Source: Neckera pumila (lineage: Eukaryota; Streptophyta; Bryopsida; Hypnales; Neckeraceae). From it: a stretch of DNA of 64,000 nt. The stretch spans positions 10,616,520-10,680,519 of the forward strand of contig OZ018409.1 of assembly GCA_963969595.1 (NCBI GenBank). Reading direction: 5' to 3'. The translations under genes and the position numbers were made by a program. Below the pieces are notes generated by a model. The model made no database searches and was not told the DNA's origin. It saw nothing but the letters and a program-made list of their open reading frames with translations. Within the stretch, counting starts at the first letter, position 1, and each line of letters begins with the position of its first letter. Positions 36,922 through 49,297 of the stretch are shown here, piece by piece.

Positions 36922-38514
36922 GTCCAGAATCAACGGTGGCGGTGGAGGAATAGGAGTTCCAGGAGGCGGTTAAAAAAAATTTGGAACCCCTACACTACCT
37001 ATATGTTCTTGTAAAGAAGTTTGGAAGGGCTAAAAAGCATGAGCTTGAGCCCTTTGATACCTTTGCATCACCTCATATCCTTCCCTAGAATTATATCCAC
37101 TCATCTCTAAGGACCTCTCCATGCTATCTCTAAAAATGGCAGCAACAAATTGACAAGCGCAAAAAAATTCAGCAAGAGATGTTCTACAAGGAGAAAAGAG
37201 AGACAAAGAGAAGAGAGGAGAGGATGAAATGACGATGAGACCAAAAGAGCCGTTCAGATTTCTAGACAATCCAACGGATCTGGTTTGTTGAAAAAAATTA
37301 TATTTTATAAAAAAAGGTTTATAAATTGAAATTTGACATTGGCCCCAAGGCCAAGAATTGGCCCTCCATTTTGGGTGCACCCAATTCAGCGAGCTTGGGC
37401 CGTGTCAGAACATACGTTTTTTGATTAAAAAATTCATTTGACCAAATTGGCCCGGCTTCTTGGTGTAAAGGGGTTCGGGCTGATTTCAGCCTTTCGGCCA
37501 ATCACAAGTGAGGATTTCAGGCCTCTTACACAACGAATTGGCCCGGCCTCTTGGTGTAAAGCGGTCCTTAGAGAGTCCCCTGAGAGTAATGTAATGCCTA
37601 TGAGCCATATTCTTGGGGTTGATTACAACTAGTGGTATTGTTGCATCAAAGATTTGAACCATGGAGGAGGGGCAGGCGCCATCAAATTGTCGGCAAAGGA
37701 AAACCTATTAGCATAGGAAGAATACTAGGGCATCATTATAGAAATTGTTTTCGATAGGTGCTACTATGGATGCTTGGGGTGCCTCTAATAGGTGCAAGAA
37801 TATAGCAGTAGTTGCAAAGGTGCCCAATTTCTAATACAACATCAATAAGTCTTTGCAGAATAGCGTGCAGTCATTCTCCAGTGACGCGTGGACCCCCTAC
37901 AGTTGCAACGTTTGTGCCTCTAAAAATGACTTGCAAATTCCTCAGGAATTGAATGTGACATCTTGTATCACTTGGCTGGAGTCATTTTGTAGCATGGAAC
38001 AACCCGAAGTTCATTTTGCAATTGCACTACAACATGGTGAGATTGGTCAAAAAAATTTTGTGGACATTTCAGGTGATCTGGTTTTTAAACAGTCTATAAA
38101 ATTCAAAAGACTACCTGTCCGTGTTATGACGGGCAGTGGCCTAAACCCTGTAAATTTGTAAATTGTTGTTTCAGAGTCGTGCTAGTCATTTTGTAGTCAT
38201 TCTTGAGTTGCTCACATGTGAAAGTTAGTCTAATTTATGACAGGAAAATGACTTCACAAAGACTTCACAGGTTACACTAGATTTCCGCCTCTTTCATCCA
38301 GCAAGTTGTTGACACAGTGAACGAGAACGTGGGCCCAGCTGTCCTTTTTCATCAATTGTTCATCCTGCAGTTGTGGGCTCGACTCCGAAATGACTGGGGA
38401 CGGGTTTTGGTTTCAAAAGTGGTGCAATTAGAGAGCCGCGGTCATTTTCCAGTCAGTTCGGACATGCAGTCATTCCTCTGCAGTCACGAAAGTGCCGATT
38501 TTCTTGTAGTGAGT

Positions 38515-40740
38515 CTACTTCTAAATTGAATGTTTGAAATTTCAAATAACTTATTTTGAATTTCAATTTTTAATTGAAGATTTTTTAAGATTCCCTAACC
38601 ACAACATTGTCATTTTTTTCATCCTTATTTTGAACTTATTAATCTGTTTGACATGCACATTCAATTAAAAAATAGGTCTCATTAAGGTCTTCAAAGGTCT
38701 TTCTATATTGGTATTGTAAATACAATCACACCTCATTTAGAGTACAATTGTAAATCATCCATTTCAATCTCTCTTGCTCTCTTCTCATGCCATTGAAGTT
38801 TGCATCTTCAAATAGAAAGGGACCTAAAATGTAGCCTATGACACTTATATAATCTACAAGTAGATTTCATAAATGTTTATAAATTATAAGTTGATTAATA
38901 CTTAGAAGCACCTAAACAACTCCTCTTAAGATTTGACTACATGCCTAAATATTATTAAAAATCATTGTAGTTAATTGTATAGCAAAATAGCAACAACAAG
39001 ATTTAAAAAAAAATATTATAGTTTGTGGTAGGCAACAAGGTGAATGACATATATCCACCACAAACTACAAAACACCACTTATAATATCAAACTTTATTCA
39101 ACTCCATTGATTTTTCCTAAGAAGCAAAGGATAAAAGGTAAAATATTATGTTTGTACCAATGCCTAAAAATTCAGTATTAATAGAACATTTTTTTATTTG
39201 GTTGAACTTGATTGCATAATTATATTTGGTATAGGCAAGTAAACTTCCAGTCATATTTAGGTGTTGTCAAATTTGCTAGTCTTGTGGGGACTTTGGTGCA
39301 ATATGGAAAAAAAAATCCAACATGACTATTCCTTGTCAAGACTACAATAGTGTAGTAAAATCCCCATGCTATTTATTATTATTATCATTATTACTATTAT
39401 TACTATTATCATTATTATTTTTACTCTACTACTATAATTTCATTATATCATTTTTTTGTCTTCTTGAAAGATTTTATCTTGGCTTTTCATTCTTCAAAGA
39501 CCTTTTTCTAATTTTCAAAGAGCTTTAAAGCCATTTTGTCTAGATCTTTTCATCTTCATTTGTATATGGAATAGTCATCTACACCATCAAACACCACAAG
39601 TTTTCAAAAGTAACCAATAGAAGAAGAGTTTACATTGATATATAAATTTATTAAAATTTTAAACATTAAAATTTATTCAAAATTAAAAAAATTAAAAACT
39701 AAAGGATGACATAATTAAAGTTTTGAATTTAAAGAGGCTTAGACTTTCATTATAGAATAAGGTCATGAAATATCATTTTAGAAATGCTGTTTGACAATGA
39801 AAATGTCTATCAATTATCTACAAAGATATCACCATTGATAAACTTGCACTAACAAAATGAAATATTAAAGAATAGAGTTCAATTTTTGTATTTTTTAATT
39901 TTGTAGAAGCAATTTTTGAAATTTGAAGTAAAAAAAAATAGCCTTCAATTCTTTTTAATCAAGTTGAACAATGCTCGACAAATTTCTATATATCTAAAAT
40001 TGTGCTCAACAAAGCATTCATTATAATTGAGTTATATGAGACTTATGAATGAATAATCAATTCTTTAGTTCTCATTTATTTTATATACTTTTCACACATG
40101 ATAAAAGAACAATGTCATATACTCAAATAATAAACACCTTCAATGTCAATTTGTAATGAGAGAATAAATCATATTATTTTAAAATAAATCACCTTAATTC
40201 ACAACATAATGTATTCAGAAAACATCAATTCAGTTTATGAAATGTGTTTTATGTAAATAAACCACATTAAAAATAAAAATATAGTCATTAAATATTTTTT
40301 TTCCTAATCATGATTCTTTATTACTTGAGGTGTTAGAAATAAGTTTGTAAATTCATTTATAAATTTATTATAGTTTCCTATTTCTAAAGTCTCCAAAGTC
40401 TCCAAAATCTGAAACCTTAACAAAGTTGTTAATAGTAGTACAAAATTAAAAGGAGTATAACTTTAGTTTTTAATTATTCTATTAAAAAAAATTATATAAA
40501 ATACAAGACCAATATTGAATTTTGATCTTATTAAAAATTTTGGTAATAGCAATTATAAATCAAACCATGCAAATGTAATGTAAAATTCAAAATGTACAAC
40601 TTTTTGTTTAAATGCATTGGTTTTTAAAATAAGGCATTTATATACTAAAAAAACCCAACGCATTGTTCAAACCTCTTATATAATGACAATTTGTTCAAAA
40701 ATGCCATAATTTTAGTATAAAGGCGACCAAACTCTAACTC
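38515..40740. other. spacer, AT-rich, with an ATT-type microsatellite
   Basis: No gene is recognised. An imperfect ATT/ACT/ATC trinucleotide run lies at about 39,369-39,427. The remainder is very AT-rich with frequent stops in all frames. Confidence 0.5.
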
Positions 40741-40742
40741 TA

Positions 40743-42124
40743 CAGTGATTGATGAAACCGAGTACTTTTGTGAAATGTTTTCATTCAAACAATCATACCA
40801 TAAGCATCAATGGTTAAAACCCAAAAGTGTACACATGAAAGTTGTAGAGCACAACATACAACACGTTACCATGGAAGTTTAAAGAAAAAATTAGTTGTGA
40901 TTTGAAAGAAAATTAATTCCAAAGTTTGCTATGTCAAAAACTCGGTTTTGTTCAACATAGTTTGGCTTTGTTTTATCTTTTGTCAATTTTTTTTTAAAAC
41001 TCCTAAAAACTTTTTGTACCTCAGCATGTTGGTATACATCATTTTTGATTGTTGTATACAAAGATTGAAGGACTTTCACATTTATAAAATTAAAAATATT
41101 AACAATTTAACAAACATGCAAATGATGTTGGTTCTCACAAAATTTGAGTTTTTTTTGTGGAATTCAAAGCATAGGATTGCATTAGCTATGGTAAAGAGAG
41201 TATAGGTTGCAAAATAGACCACTTTTATATCTAAATGTCCTTGTATATAAAATATTTGTTGAATTGGGCAATGCGTACAATTTATATTTTACAATTGTAT
41301 AATGCATTTTTAATTTCAACTTTTGTGTTCAAAGACTAGAGTTCATGATGCATATAAATCATCTAAAAAAATTCAAAAAATTCCATCATCATTGTCTGTA
41401 TTATCCAAAAACTACTCATTTTCAAAAATTACACTGACATTCAAAAAATTAGCTGTTTTTGGATAATACAGACAATGATGACGGAATTTTTTGAATTTTC
41501 TAGATGATTTATATGCATCATGAACTCTAGTCTTTGAACACAAAAGTTGAAATTAAAAATGCATTATACAATTGTAAAATATAAATTGTACACATTGCCC
41601 AATTCAACAAATATTTTATATACAAGGACATTTAGATATAAAAGTGGTCTATTTTGCAACCTATACTCTCTTTACCATGGCTAATGCAATCCCATGCTCT
41701 AAATTCCACAAAAAAAACTCAAATTTTGTGAGAACCAACATCATTTGCATGTTTGTTAAATGTTGATATTTTTAATTCTATAAATGTGAAAGTCCTTCAA
41801 TCTTTGTATACAACAATCAAAAATGATGTATACCAACATGCTAAGGTACAAAAAGTTTTTTAGGAGTTTTAAAAAAAAATTGACAAAAAGATAAAACAAA
41901 GCCAAACTATGTTGAACAAAACTGAGTTTTTGACATAGCAAACTTTGGAATTAATTTTCTTTCAAATCACAACTAATTTTTTCTTTAAACTTCCATGGTA
42001 ACGTGTTGTATGTCGTGCTCTACAACTTTCATGTTTACACTTTTGGATTTTAACCATTGATGCTTATGGTATGGTTGTTTGAATGAAAACGTTTCACAAA
42101 GGTACTCAGTTTCGTCAGTCACTG
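40743..42124. mobile_element. 1.38-kb hairpin (foldback) element with TA flanks
   Basis: Two inverted arms (about 40743-41412 and 41455-42124, about 670 bp each) are nearly identical and enclose a 42-base loop. The ends read CAGTGATTGATGAAAC on the left and CAGTGACTGACGAAAC read inward from the right, each flanked by TA (40741-40742 and 42125-42126). CAGTG termini with TA duplication are typical of Tc1/mariner-type elements. There is no transposase frame. A 40-odd codon frame reading DETEYxCExFSFKQxYHKHQ is open in both arms. Confidence 0.88.
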
Positions 42125-42524
42125 TATATTTAAATTTTATTATAATGCCCATATGAAGATTTTCATTTATAATCACATCCAAAAATTTAAATCATCAAAA
42201 AAATTCAATATAAAGAAATAATGAATCATTTTAAAAATATAAATTAAAAAAATCAACTATCTAGGAATAAAAATAATAACATTTGATGAATTCTTGCATG
42301 TCTCTTTTGGAAAATTTTTGAGCTAGTAGTCCCATTTACAATCTACTTTTCTTCAAGTTTTTTTGAAATTTGGAATATTTTCCAATGCGCTGGGTTTTTT
42401 TGTATGTAGATGCCTTATGTAAACTAAAAAAAGCTAACTTTTTCTCATATTTTCATATTTTCCAGAAATGATAGGATGACCTATTTGTATTAAAAAAAAT
42501 TTGAAAAATAATAGGCCACAATCT

Positions 42525-42730
42525 CGAGGGGATTACACCCCCTTATGTTTGGTAACCACGTGCAATAATGGGGTATTTAATGGGGGGTATTTATCTCCTT
42601 CCCATTTTTTTCCCTCCCTATTGGTAGATAAAAAGCTACCGGCATGTAAATAAGCACCCTATTTTTTTTTGTAAATGGTTGAAGAGTCCATTTTTTGGCA
42701 CCCTATTTTTTTTCTACATTTTAGAACTAC
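42525..42730. repeat. repeat with G/C-run start and CACCCTATTTTTT motifs, copy A
   Basis: The stretch has GGGGTATTTAATGGGGGGTA followed by TTTATCTCC and later two CACCCTATTTTTTTT motifs. The same succession occurs at about 45,565-46,412, so this is a dispersed repeat of unknown class. Confidence 0.5.
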
Positions 42731-43024
42731 AGACTTGACTACAGAATACCAAAAGGAATGTAAACACATTGCAAAAGCATGTACCTGGTGCGTTTAATTT
42801 TCATTGCATTGGAATTATCACTAGTGCAAAACAAAAAAACCAACAATGTACCATTGAAAGGGTTTTGGGTGAGAATTCAAGCATTACGTGACACCAAGAG
42901 AAAAAAGTAATGGAATGGTAATGGAATGCCAAAACGCGCAACGGTCGCACAGAAGAAATGCCACCTTAAACTGCTAGAGCTGTTTTCCACCAAGTCAAAG
43001 TTAATTCAAGTACTTAATTCAAAG

Positions 43025-43955
43025 TTAACCCCTAAAGGACCAACATGCGTTTTTTGGCCGTATAGAAATTTTGGGCAGGTACCTGTGACTAGAGATATCC
43101 ATATTTGAGGCTGAAATTTTAATAGAAGGTGGGGGCGAGGAATATCTCCATGTATACCAAGTTTCATGACATTTTGAAATACGAGTCAAAAGTTGTGACC
43201 TAATATGTTGCTTTTTTTTGTAACTGGGCAGTTTGGGCAGATCAGAAAAAATCATTTTTTCCGGAATTTTTTTTTGAAATTGGTTCTCTACATTTATATA
43301 TACTCAAAAAGCTTTGAGTCATTCCATTTCACTCAATGAGTCAAAAGTTATGAGGGTTTTTGGTTTGCGGGCAGTTATGGATTGTCTACTCTAAAAAAAA
43401 CTTTAAAGTCGTTTATTTAACTCAATTTTCAATATTTTGGGAAAAAAATAAAATCCCAGAATGTAAATTGATTATTAAAACATTACAACCATTGGGATTG
43501 GGATTTTTAAATTCCATGATTAAAATTTTAACAATTTAGTATTTTGAATCATTTTCTACTTCTTTCTACTTACTATTTTTTTCCTATATGTTGTACAATT
43601 CCAAATGATGTGAAATTTTTCAAGCATATAGACAACTTGTTTAGGAAACTGAATTCAAAGAAGCACCACCTTTATAGGCATTTTTTCATTGAAAAGTGAG
43701 CTTGCAAAGTGCAGCTGCCCGGTTTTTCGCAGGATTGAAAAAATGGTTTTCAAGATTTTGAATACTTATATCTTATGATCCACACGGCGGAATTTTCTGA
43801 AATTTTTACCACATGTTTTCAAAATATCATACTACAAGATCCTACGGTTACATGTGTCAAAAATTGTTTTTTTCCAAAAATTTGGTAGTTGTATTAGAAA
43901 TGGCAGTTGTGGAGCGTTTTTGGTGAGAACATAGTCATGAAACTTTAGGGGTTAA
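43025..43955 (+). mobile_element. non-autonomous TTAA-flanked DNA transposon, copy 2 (intact ends)
   Basis: The 931-bp interval includes TTAA at 43025-43028 and 43952-43955. The inner ends are CCCCTAAAGGACCAACATG on the left and CCCCTAAAGTTTCATGAC read inward from the right. The interior shares blocks with copy 1, such as the opening ATTTTGGGCAGGTACCTGTG region and the closing AGAAATGGCAGTTxTGAG. It contains no transposase. Confidence 0.78.
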
Positions 43956-45564
43956 TTCAAGTTCAGGAGAGCTCATCCATCCTCCCCCCTCCCAAAAAAA
44001 ACACCCATTAATTAGTTAAAAGTTAATTCAAATTTAAGACAATTCAGTGAGTTCACTTATCCACCCACCCCAAACCATTAATTAGAAAACTGACCCTACT
44101 AAGAACTTTCAAGGGTATCCAATGTTTGACAGCCTATGTTTTTCTTCTATACTAAAAAAAAAGGGTTTTTTTCATACCCTATTTTTTTTATAAATGCACT
44201 AAGCACATATTACCAATGCTATGGTAGATCTACCAAAAGTGTAAATTTTTTCTCTAATGAATTAAGTTGACCTTATTTTTTATCTCACGCCATTTTCTAC
44301 TACACCGATGGTCTCCCCCCCGAGGCCACAGTTTAACTCCTATTGTAAGTGTTCATACAATCATTTTGGGTCGCTGCCCAATTTTGGGTAGCATTTTTGG
44401 GTGGAATTGTTTTTTAATTTTCTTTTAAATTAAAAAAATTGGATTGTCTTTCAATATTTATATTCAACACTAAGATTGCTTTGGTCAAACAAAAATTATA
44501 AGAGAAATAGCACAAGGTGTTTTGAATTTGCCTAGTGTTAAAAAATTTACAATTTAGAGAAAGTGTTGATGTTATATTACTAGATCTTATGCAATTTTTC
44601 ACAAATCAATAGAAATTGCAATTTGACCAATCAAAATATTCAAATGCATATAATTTGTATTTTTGGTGAATTTTGAAGTTATATCTTCAAAACTCATTTG
44701 ACGAGAATCTAAAAATAGTTTTATGATTTTGACCATACAGATACTTTCTACTAATCGTGTTTCACATTATCTTTTTTGATACAAACCTCAAAAAAATTAT
44801 AAAAATTATAAATTTTATAACACATTTGTGTGACAAAACCCCTTGGGCTTTCAGGGATTAAAATGTCATAATTAAAAAATTTGAAAGTCCTAGAAAAACA
44901 ATGATAAGTAGTACATTGCAAAATGAAAATTAGTCCAATATTTATACTATGCAATTGCCTCCAATACCAATTTATTTCTCCAAATTGTTGCTACAATACA
45001 TCTCTACAAGATTTCAAATTAAGAAAAGATTCAATATGTTTAGAAATTAACTTTGTATTCTAAACTCACATACTCTTAGTCCCTCGAATGTTCTCAATTA
45101 TTTTTTTACGACAACATTGTGGTATTTTAGCTCCAACTAAATGCTCATGTCATCTTAGGTGCAAGAGCTTGGTTTCTACTGGTACATATAGGTATGTGAT
45201 GGAAACCATATGTAACCTTGACAAATTGAGTTTCCAAAAGATTGAGACAAAGACACCTTTGGCTTACTACTAAATATTGTTATATTTCAATCTAACATAG
45301 CAAATGATAAAGATAGCAACAAATGGAAACTAATACACTAAGGGTTATATTTGTCAAGTACAAAGCAAATAAAATGGATGAATGCAAAGGTGCAAATAAA
45401 TGTGGGTAGTGAGCCTTTTTTAAAGTCTCAAACTAATATATCACGGGGATAAATAAAAACATGTTATATTTGTTGGGGTTAACTTTGTATGTTTTAACTT
45501 TTTCCTTGGGTGGATCACTCTTTGTATGTTTTAACTTTTTCCTTGGGTGGATCACTCTTTGTAT
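43956..45564. other. spacer without recognised genes
   Basis: AT-rich. A 36-bp direct repeat (CTTTGTATGTTTTAACTTTT followed by TCCTTGGGTGGATCA) occurs back to back at about 45,488-45,560. Nothing else can be supported. Confidence 0.5.
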
Positions 45565-46412
45565 GTTTTATACCCCCCGTGCGGCAAGGGGGTATTTCTT
45601 AGGGGGCTATTTACCTCCAAGGCCTCAATAAAAGGGCCCCTATAATTATGTAATTTGGCAAAATGGCCTATATTATGGTACTCTATTATTACTTATACTA
45701 GCCATATAAGGACAATTTTCTTTAGGCTATTTTCTTTACAAGGAAAAAAAGTGAATTGAAAAGCAACATGAAAGCAAAAAGGTTAAAAAAGAGTCCAAAG
45801 ATTGCATGCGTGGAAATCAATCATGTTCCATGCATTTTGAAACAACTTAGTTTTAGCATTCTGACATTTGGAAACTTTATTTGGTACAAAGCATGAATTT
45901 CTTTTCCACACCCTATTTTTTTGTGGAGAGACTATGATTGATGTTAAACTTTTTTTTCTTTTTGAAATCCTATTTTTTTTTGTTTAGGCTACTTGATTTA
46001 GGGTGTATTTTTTATTCCTTTTCCACACCCTATTTTTTGGGGTTTAGGATGAACAGTTGGTGTGACTATTTTTTTCCTTTTTTACAATCTATTGCGTTGG
46101 TAAGGCACTTTGGGTGGTTTGAAAAGGGTATTTTTTTTTGCACCCTATTTTTTTGGTGACACTTTTGTTGGTGGGCAATATTGAAGCAATTGCTAATATT
46201 CTATTTTTGGAGTTAGGCTATTTGATTTAGGGTGTATTTTAATTCCTTTATTATCTTTTTTCACACCCTATATTTTTTGGTTTAGGGTTGACGGTTGGTG
46301 TGAATTTGTTTTTCCTTTTTTATATCCTATTGTGTTTGTAAGGCAGTTTGGGTGGTTTGAGAAGGGTATTCTTTTTTTGCACTCTATTTTTTTTGTGAGA
46401 CTTTTGTTGGTG
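45565..46412. repeat. repeat with CACCCTATTTTTT motifs, copy B, internally duplicated
   Basis: The beginning resembles the repeat at 42,525. Within it, a block of about 200-230 bp is present twice, at about 45,985-46,180 and 46,213-46,412. Landmarks in order are AGGCTAxTTGATTTAGGGTG, TTTCACACCCTAT or TTTCCACACCCTAT, GGTTGGTGTGA, TTTGGGTGGTTTGA, and GACxCTTTTGTTGGTG or GACTTTTGTTGGTG. No coding function is seen. Confidence 0.6.
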
Positions 46413-48104
46413 TAAAGTATGTCTTTCTTGTTGACGTCCTATTCTTGAGGCTAATACACTTTTGTCGATTTTAAGACACCAATTTATTTCTATAAGAAAA
46501 AAATATATCGCATACCCAAAATTCAAATGCAACACAAATAAAGCAATGGCATTCCAACTTAAAAAAGGCTAAGGATATCAAAAATGCTCCAAAACATGTC
46601 AAACCACTTGGGACTAAGGTCCGTTCAATTTGGCTTTTATGTAAATTTATTGAGAAACTCTGCAAAATGGTTAGCTGAAAAAATTCAATTTCATCTCGGT
46701 TGTATAATTTAGGTTCCGCTTTGGGCCAATATACCAGCGTATCTTTGGAAGTGTAGATTCGCTAGTTGGATTTTTAAATTTTTTAAATTGGGCGGGTTTT
46801 TGTGTGGTTTTGAACTTGTTTTTGCAAGTTGATTGCTGATTTTATATTAATTTGAGTTGTTTTGGGGTAAGAAGAGTAAAGTGGAGTGTATATTTGGTCA
46901 TAGGGGTTGGCTGCCAAGTAGAAGAACTTATCAAGTATCTGAGGTGGAGTTGCAAGGAAGTTCTAATTTGGTGATTTTGGGGCAATTAGTTGTCTTTTCT
47001 ATGGTTGGTAACTGCTGGGCGGTTCCTATTTTATAAAAATTGTAAATGGTAATTTTTTCACCTATTTGGAGTTATACGAAATATCTGCAACTTAGTTGAT
47101 GTTGATGCAAATATGTATGGTTAAAATGGTCTGAAAAATGCAGAACTGTGATTGTTAATTAGTGGTTGATTGTGATGAGATTGTAATTTTAAAGGTTGGT
47201 TATTGAAAGTTTATAAGCTGCTTGATGGTTGTGAGTTTATATTCCTTAAGTGTTTAATTTAGAAAAATGTAGAATTGCACTTAACATGGTTGATATGAGA
47301 AAGGCATGGAGGAGTTTATATGATCTAATAAGATGAAAAGTATTTTCCATGTGTACATGAAATGCTAAGGTCATATGATGTTATAAAGTGTGGTTTGTGG
47401 CTGTCTTTGGTTTTGAATGAAAGTCTACAAGTGGGTGTTAATGAGTGTTGTGTCAAGTGAGTACCTGCTAAAAAGTACTGGAAGTGATAAGAATAGTTCT
47501 GGACTAGAAAGAGTGTAAATTTTGTAAGGGTGAGTAAATCAGATTGCATGTAAAAAAGCAATCACAACCTAGCTGTAATGTATTAGATATATGAACCCTA
47601 CTAAATACAATACAAAGGATCCCAATGACTAGCCCCTAAATTAGATGTAAAAAAAATTAATGGTCTAAATGTTCAGGCTACCTAATTTATTTATAATAGA
47701 TTTTTCCTTTTGAATGAACCCTACTTTATTTGTAATAAAATTATAACTTTTACCTCAAAAGAATAAACCCTTCTCTATATTATGCCGCACGTCGTTTCTA
47801 AAATGCGCTAAGTGATCTACCCGGGACTTCTTCAAGATAATTTGAGCTCTTGTATTTGAAATACGAGTTCATTTTTTTCAAACTTGGAAAAAAAAATTTA
47901 CATAATAAGTTCCAATGTTTTCTACAATGATTTCTCCCCTTGCAAGGCCTATAAGGCTTGCTACTCACAATTACTTGCACTTGCCTACAAACATTCCTCT
48001 ACAAAATATTCTCATCAAGTAATCTTTCTATAAATAGATTTTTTAATCTAATATATAAATATATGATGAAAAAGTAGATTTCAAAATCTACAAAGTGATG
48101 ATAC
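46413..48104. other. spacer without recognised genes
   Basis: AT-rich, short open frames only, no family recognised. Confidence 0.5.
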
Positions 48105-48578
48105 ATTACAACCGTTGGGATTGGCATTTTAAAATTCCATGATTAAATTTTTCACAATTTAGTATTTTAAGTCATTTTCTACTTCTTTCTACTTACTATT
48201 TTTTTCCTATATGTTGTATAATTCCAAATGATGTGAAATTTTTCAAGTATATAGGCAACTTGTATAGGAAACTGAATTCAAAGAAGCACCACATTTATCT
48301 GCATTTTTTCATTGAAAAGTGAGCTTGCAAAGTGCAGCTGCCCGGTTTTTCGCAGGAATGAAAAAATGGTTTTCAAGACTTTGAATGCTTATATCTTATG
48401 ATCCACACGGTGGAATTTTCTGAAATTTTTACCACATGTTTTCAAAATATCATACTACAAGATCCTACGGTTATATGTGTCAAAAATTGTTTTTTTCCAA
48501 AAATTTGGTAGTTGTATTAGAAATGGCAGTTGTGGAGTGTTTTTGGTGAGAACATAGTCATGAAACTTTAGGGGTTAA
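48105..48578 (+). mobile_element. TTAA-family transposon, copy 3, left end missing
   Basis: The segment is very close to the right half of copy 2: from CATTACAACC-TTGGGATTGG through GTGCAGCTGCCCGGTTTTTC to TTTAGGGG and TTAA at 48575-48578. The left half, including the left terminus, is absent. High similarity to copy 2 suggests recent relatedness. Confidence 0.8.
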
Positions 48579-48852
48579 TGACAACAGGGGGTCATGTGTC
48601 AATCTGTTGTTGGTGAATACTTAAGCGCTAATAAACACATCGAAAGGGGGTTATGGGTTGTTAATAGGATGTTTATGACTTCACTTTGTGGGCGGTTTTG
48701 TAGTTTCAGGGTAGAATATTTCAGAAATTCACACAAATTACAATATTAATAGGAAAATTATAATTCCACTTGGGTTTGATTTGTGAAACAAGCGCACACC
48801 TTTGAAAAATATATGCACTCTTGGAGTTCAAATTGCAAATCAGGGTGGTAAA

Positions 48853-49297
48853 GTAAAAGACCCCATTTCGGTCAAATGGCTCATGATGGACACCTAATGA
48901 CCCCATTGTGTTTTTTCAGACCACAATCAATGCCTTACGTGGTAGTTATGGAGTAATTAGTGACCTCAATAGGTACTTCCAACTTTTCAGTGTAAAGTTC
49001 TTTGTAAAATCTAATTTTTTAGGTCTTCTATGTTTGAAAATGTTGTGATTGCATTAGGTAGGAAGATGACCATGTTGGATTCAGATTTTCTTGGTCATGA
49101 GGTACCCTACAGACCCTTTATGGGCTGATCACTTCAAAATTCAGAACTACTTCATACTTGGTCCAAAATATATAATTTCAAATGTCCTCACTGTCTCTCA
49201 CACTTATCTTCGTGTGGGAATCAATTTGAAAATTTTTAGTAATGGCATGAGGGCACAGAATTATGAGGCTAATTCTGACCGCAATGGGGTCTTTTAC
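48853..49297. repeat. pair of 22-bp inverted repeats, possible small element
   Basis: GTAAAAGACCCCATTTCGGTCA at 48853-48874 is answered, with one mismatch, by its complement at 49276-49297. The distance (445 bp) is MITE-like, but I see no clear target duplication at the borders. Confidence 0.45.

Larger units (their letters stand above)
34090..37567. mobile_element. PIF/Harbinger element with both element genes, nested in CACTA
   Basis: Terminal inverted repeats are GGGCCGCTTTACACCAAGAG on the left and GGACCGCTTTACACCAAGAG read inward from the right, both continuing GCCGGGCCAATT. The target duplication TTA is at 34087-34089 and 37568-37570. The 3,478-bp element holds the transposase on the plus strand and a two-exon trihelix/MYB-like ORF on the minus strand, meeting tail to tail with two bases between them. 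Subterminal motifs such as AAGAAGCCGGGCTGATT occur at both ends. This is the standard two-gene layout of the superfamily. Confidence 0.95.
32520..38511. mobile_element. CACTA (En/Spm-type) element carrying a nested Harbinger element
   Basis: The left end reads CACTACAAAAAATGGTCACT and the right end, read inward, CACTACAAGAAAATCGGCAC, both continuing into TTTCGTGACTGC. The target duplication AGT lies at 32517-32519 and 38512-38514. Subterminal GTCATTTT motifs recur near both ends, as is usual for CACTA elements. Total length is 5,992 bp; without the nested Harbinger element it would be about 2.5 kb. No CACTA transposase is recognised, so it is non-autonomous. Confidence 0.92.

Noticed and set aside
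37853..38161. 102-codon frame in the right part of the CACTA element, considered as a transposase remnant
   Set aside because: It shows no CACTA transposase motif that I recognise; it is probably non-coding subterminal DNA.
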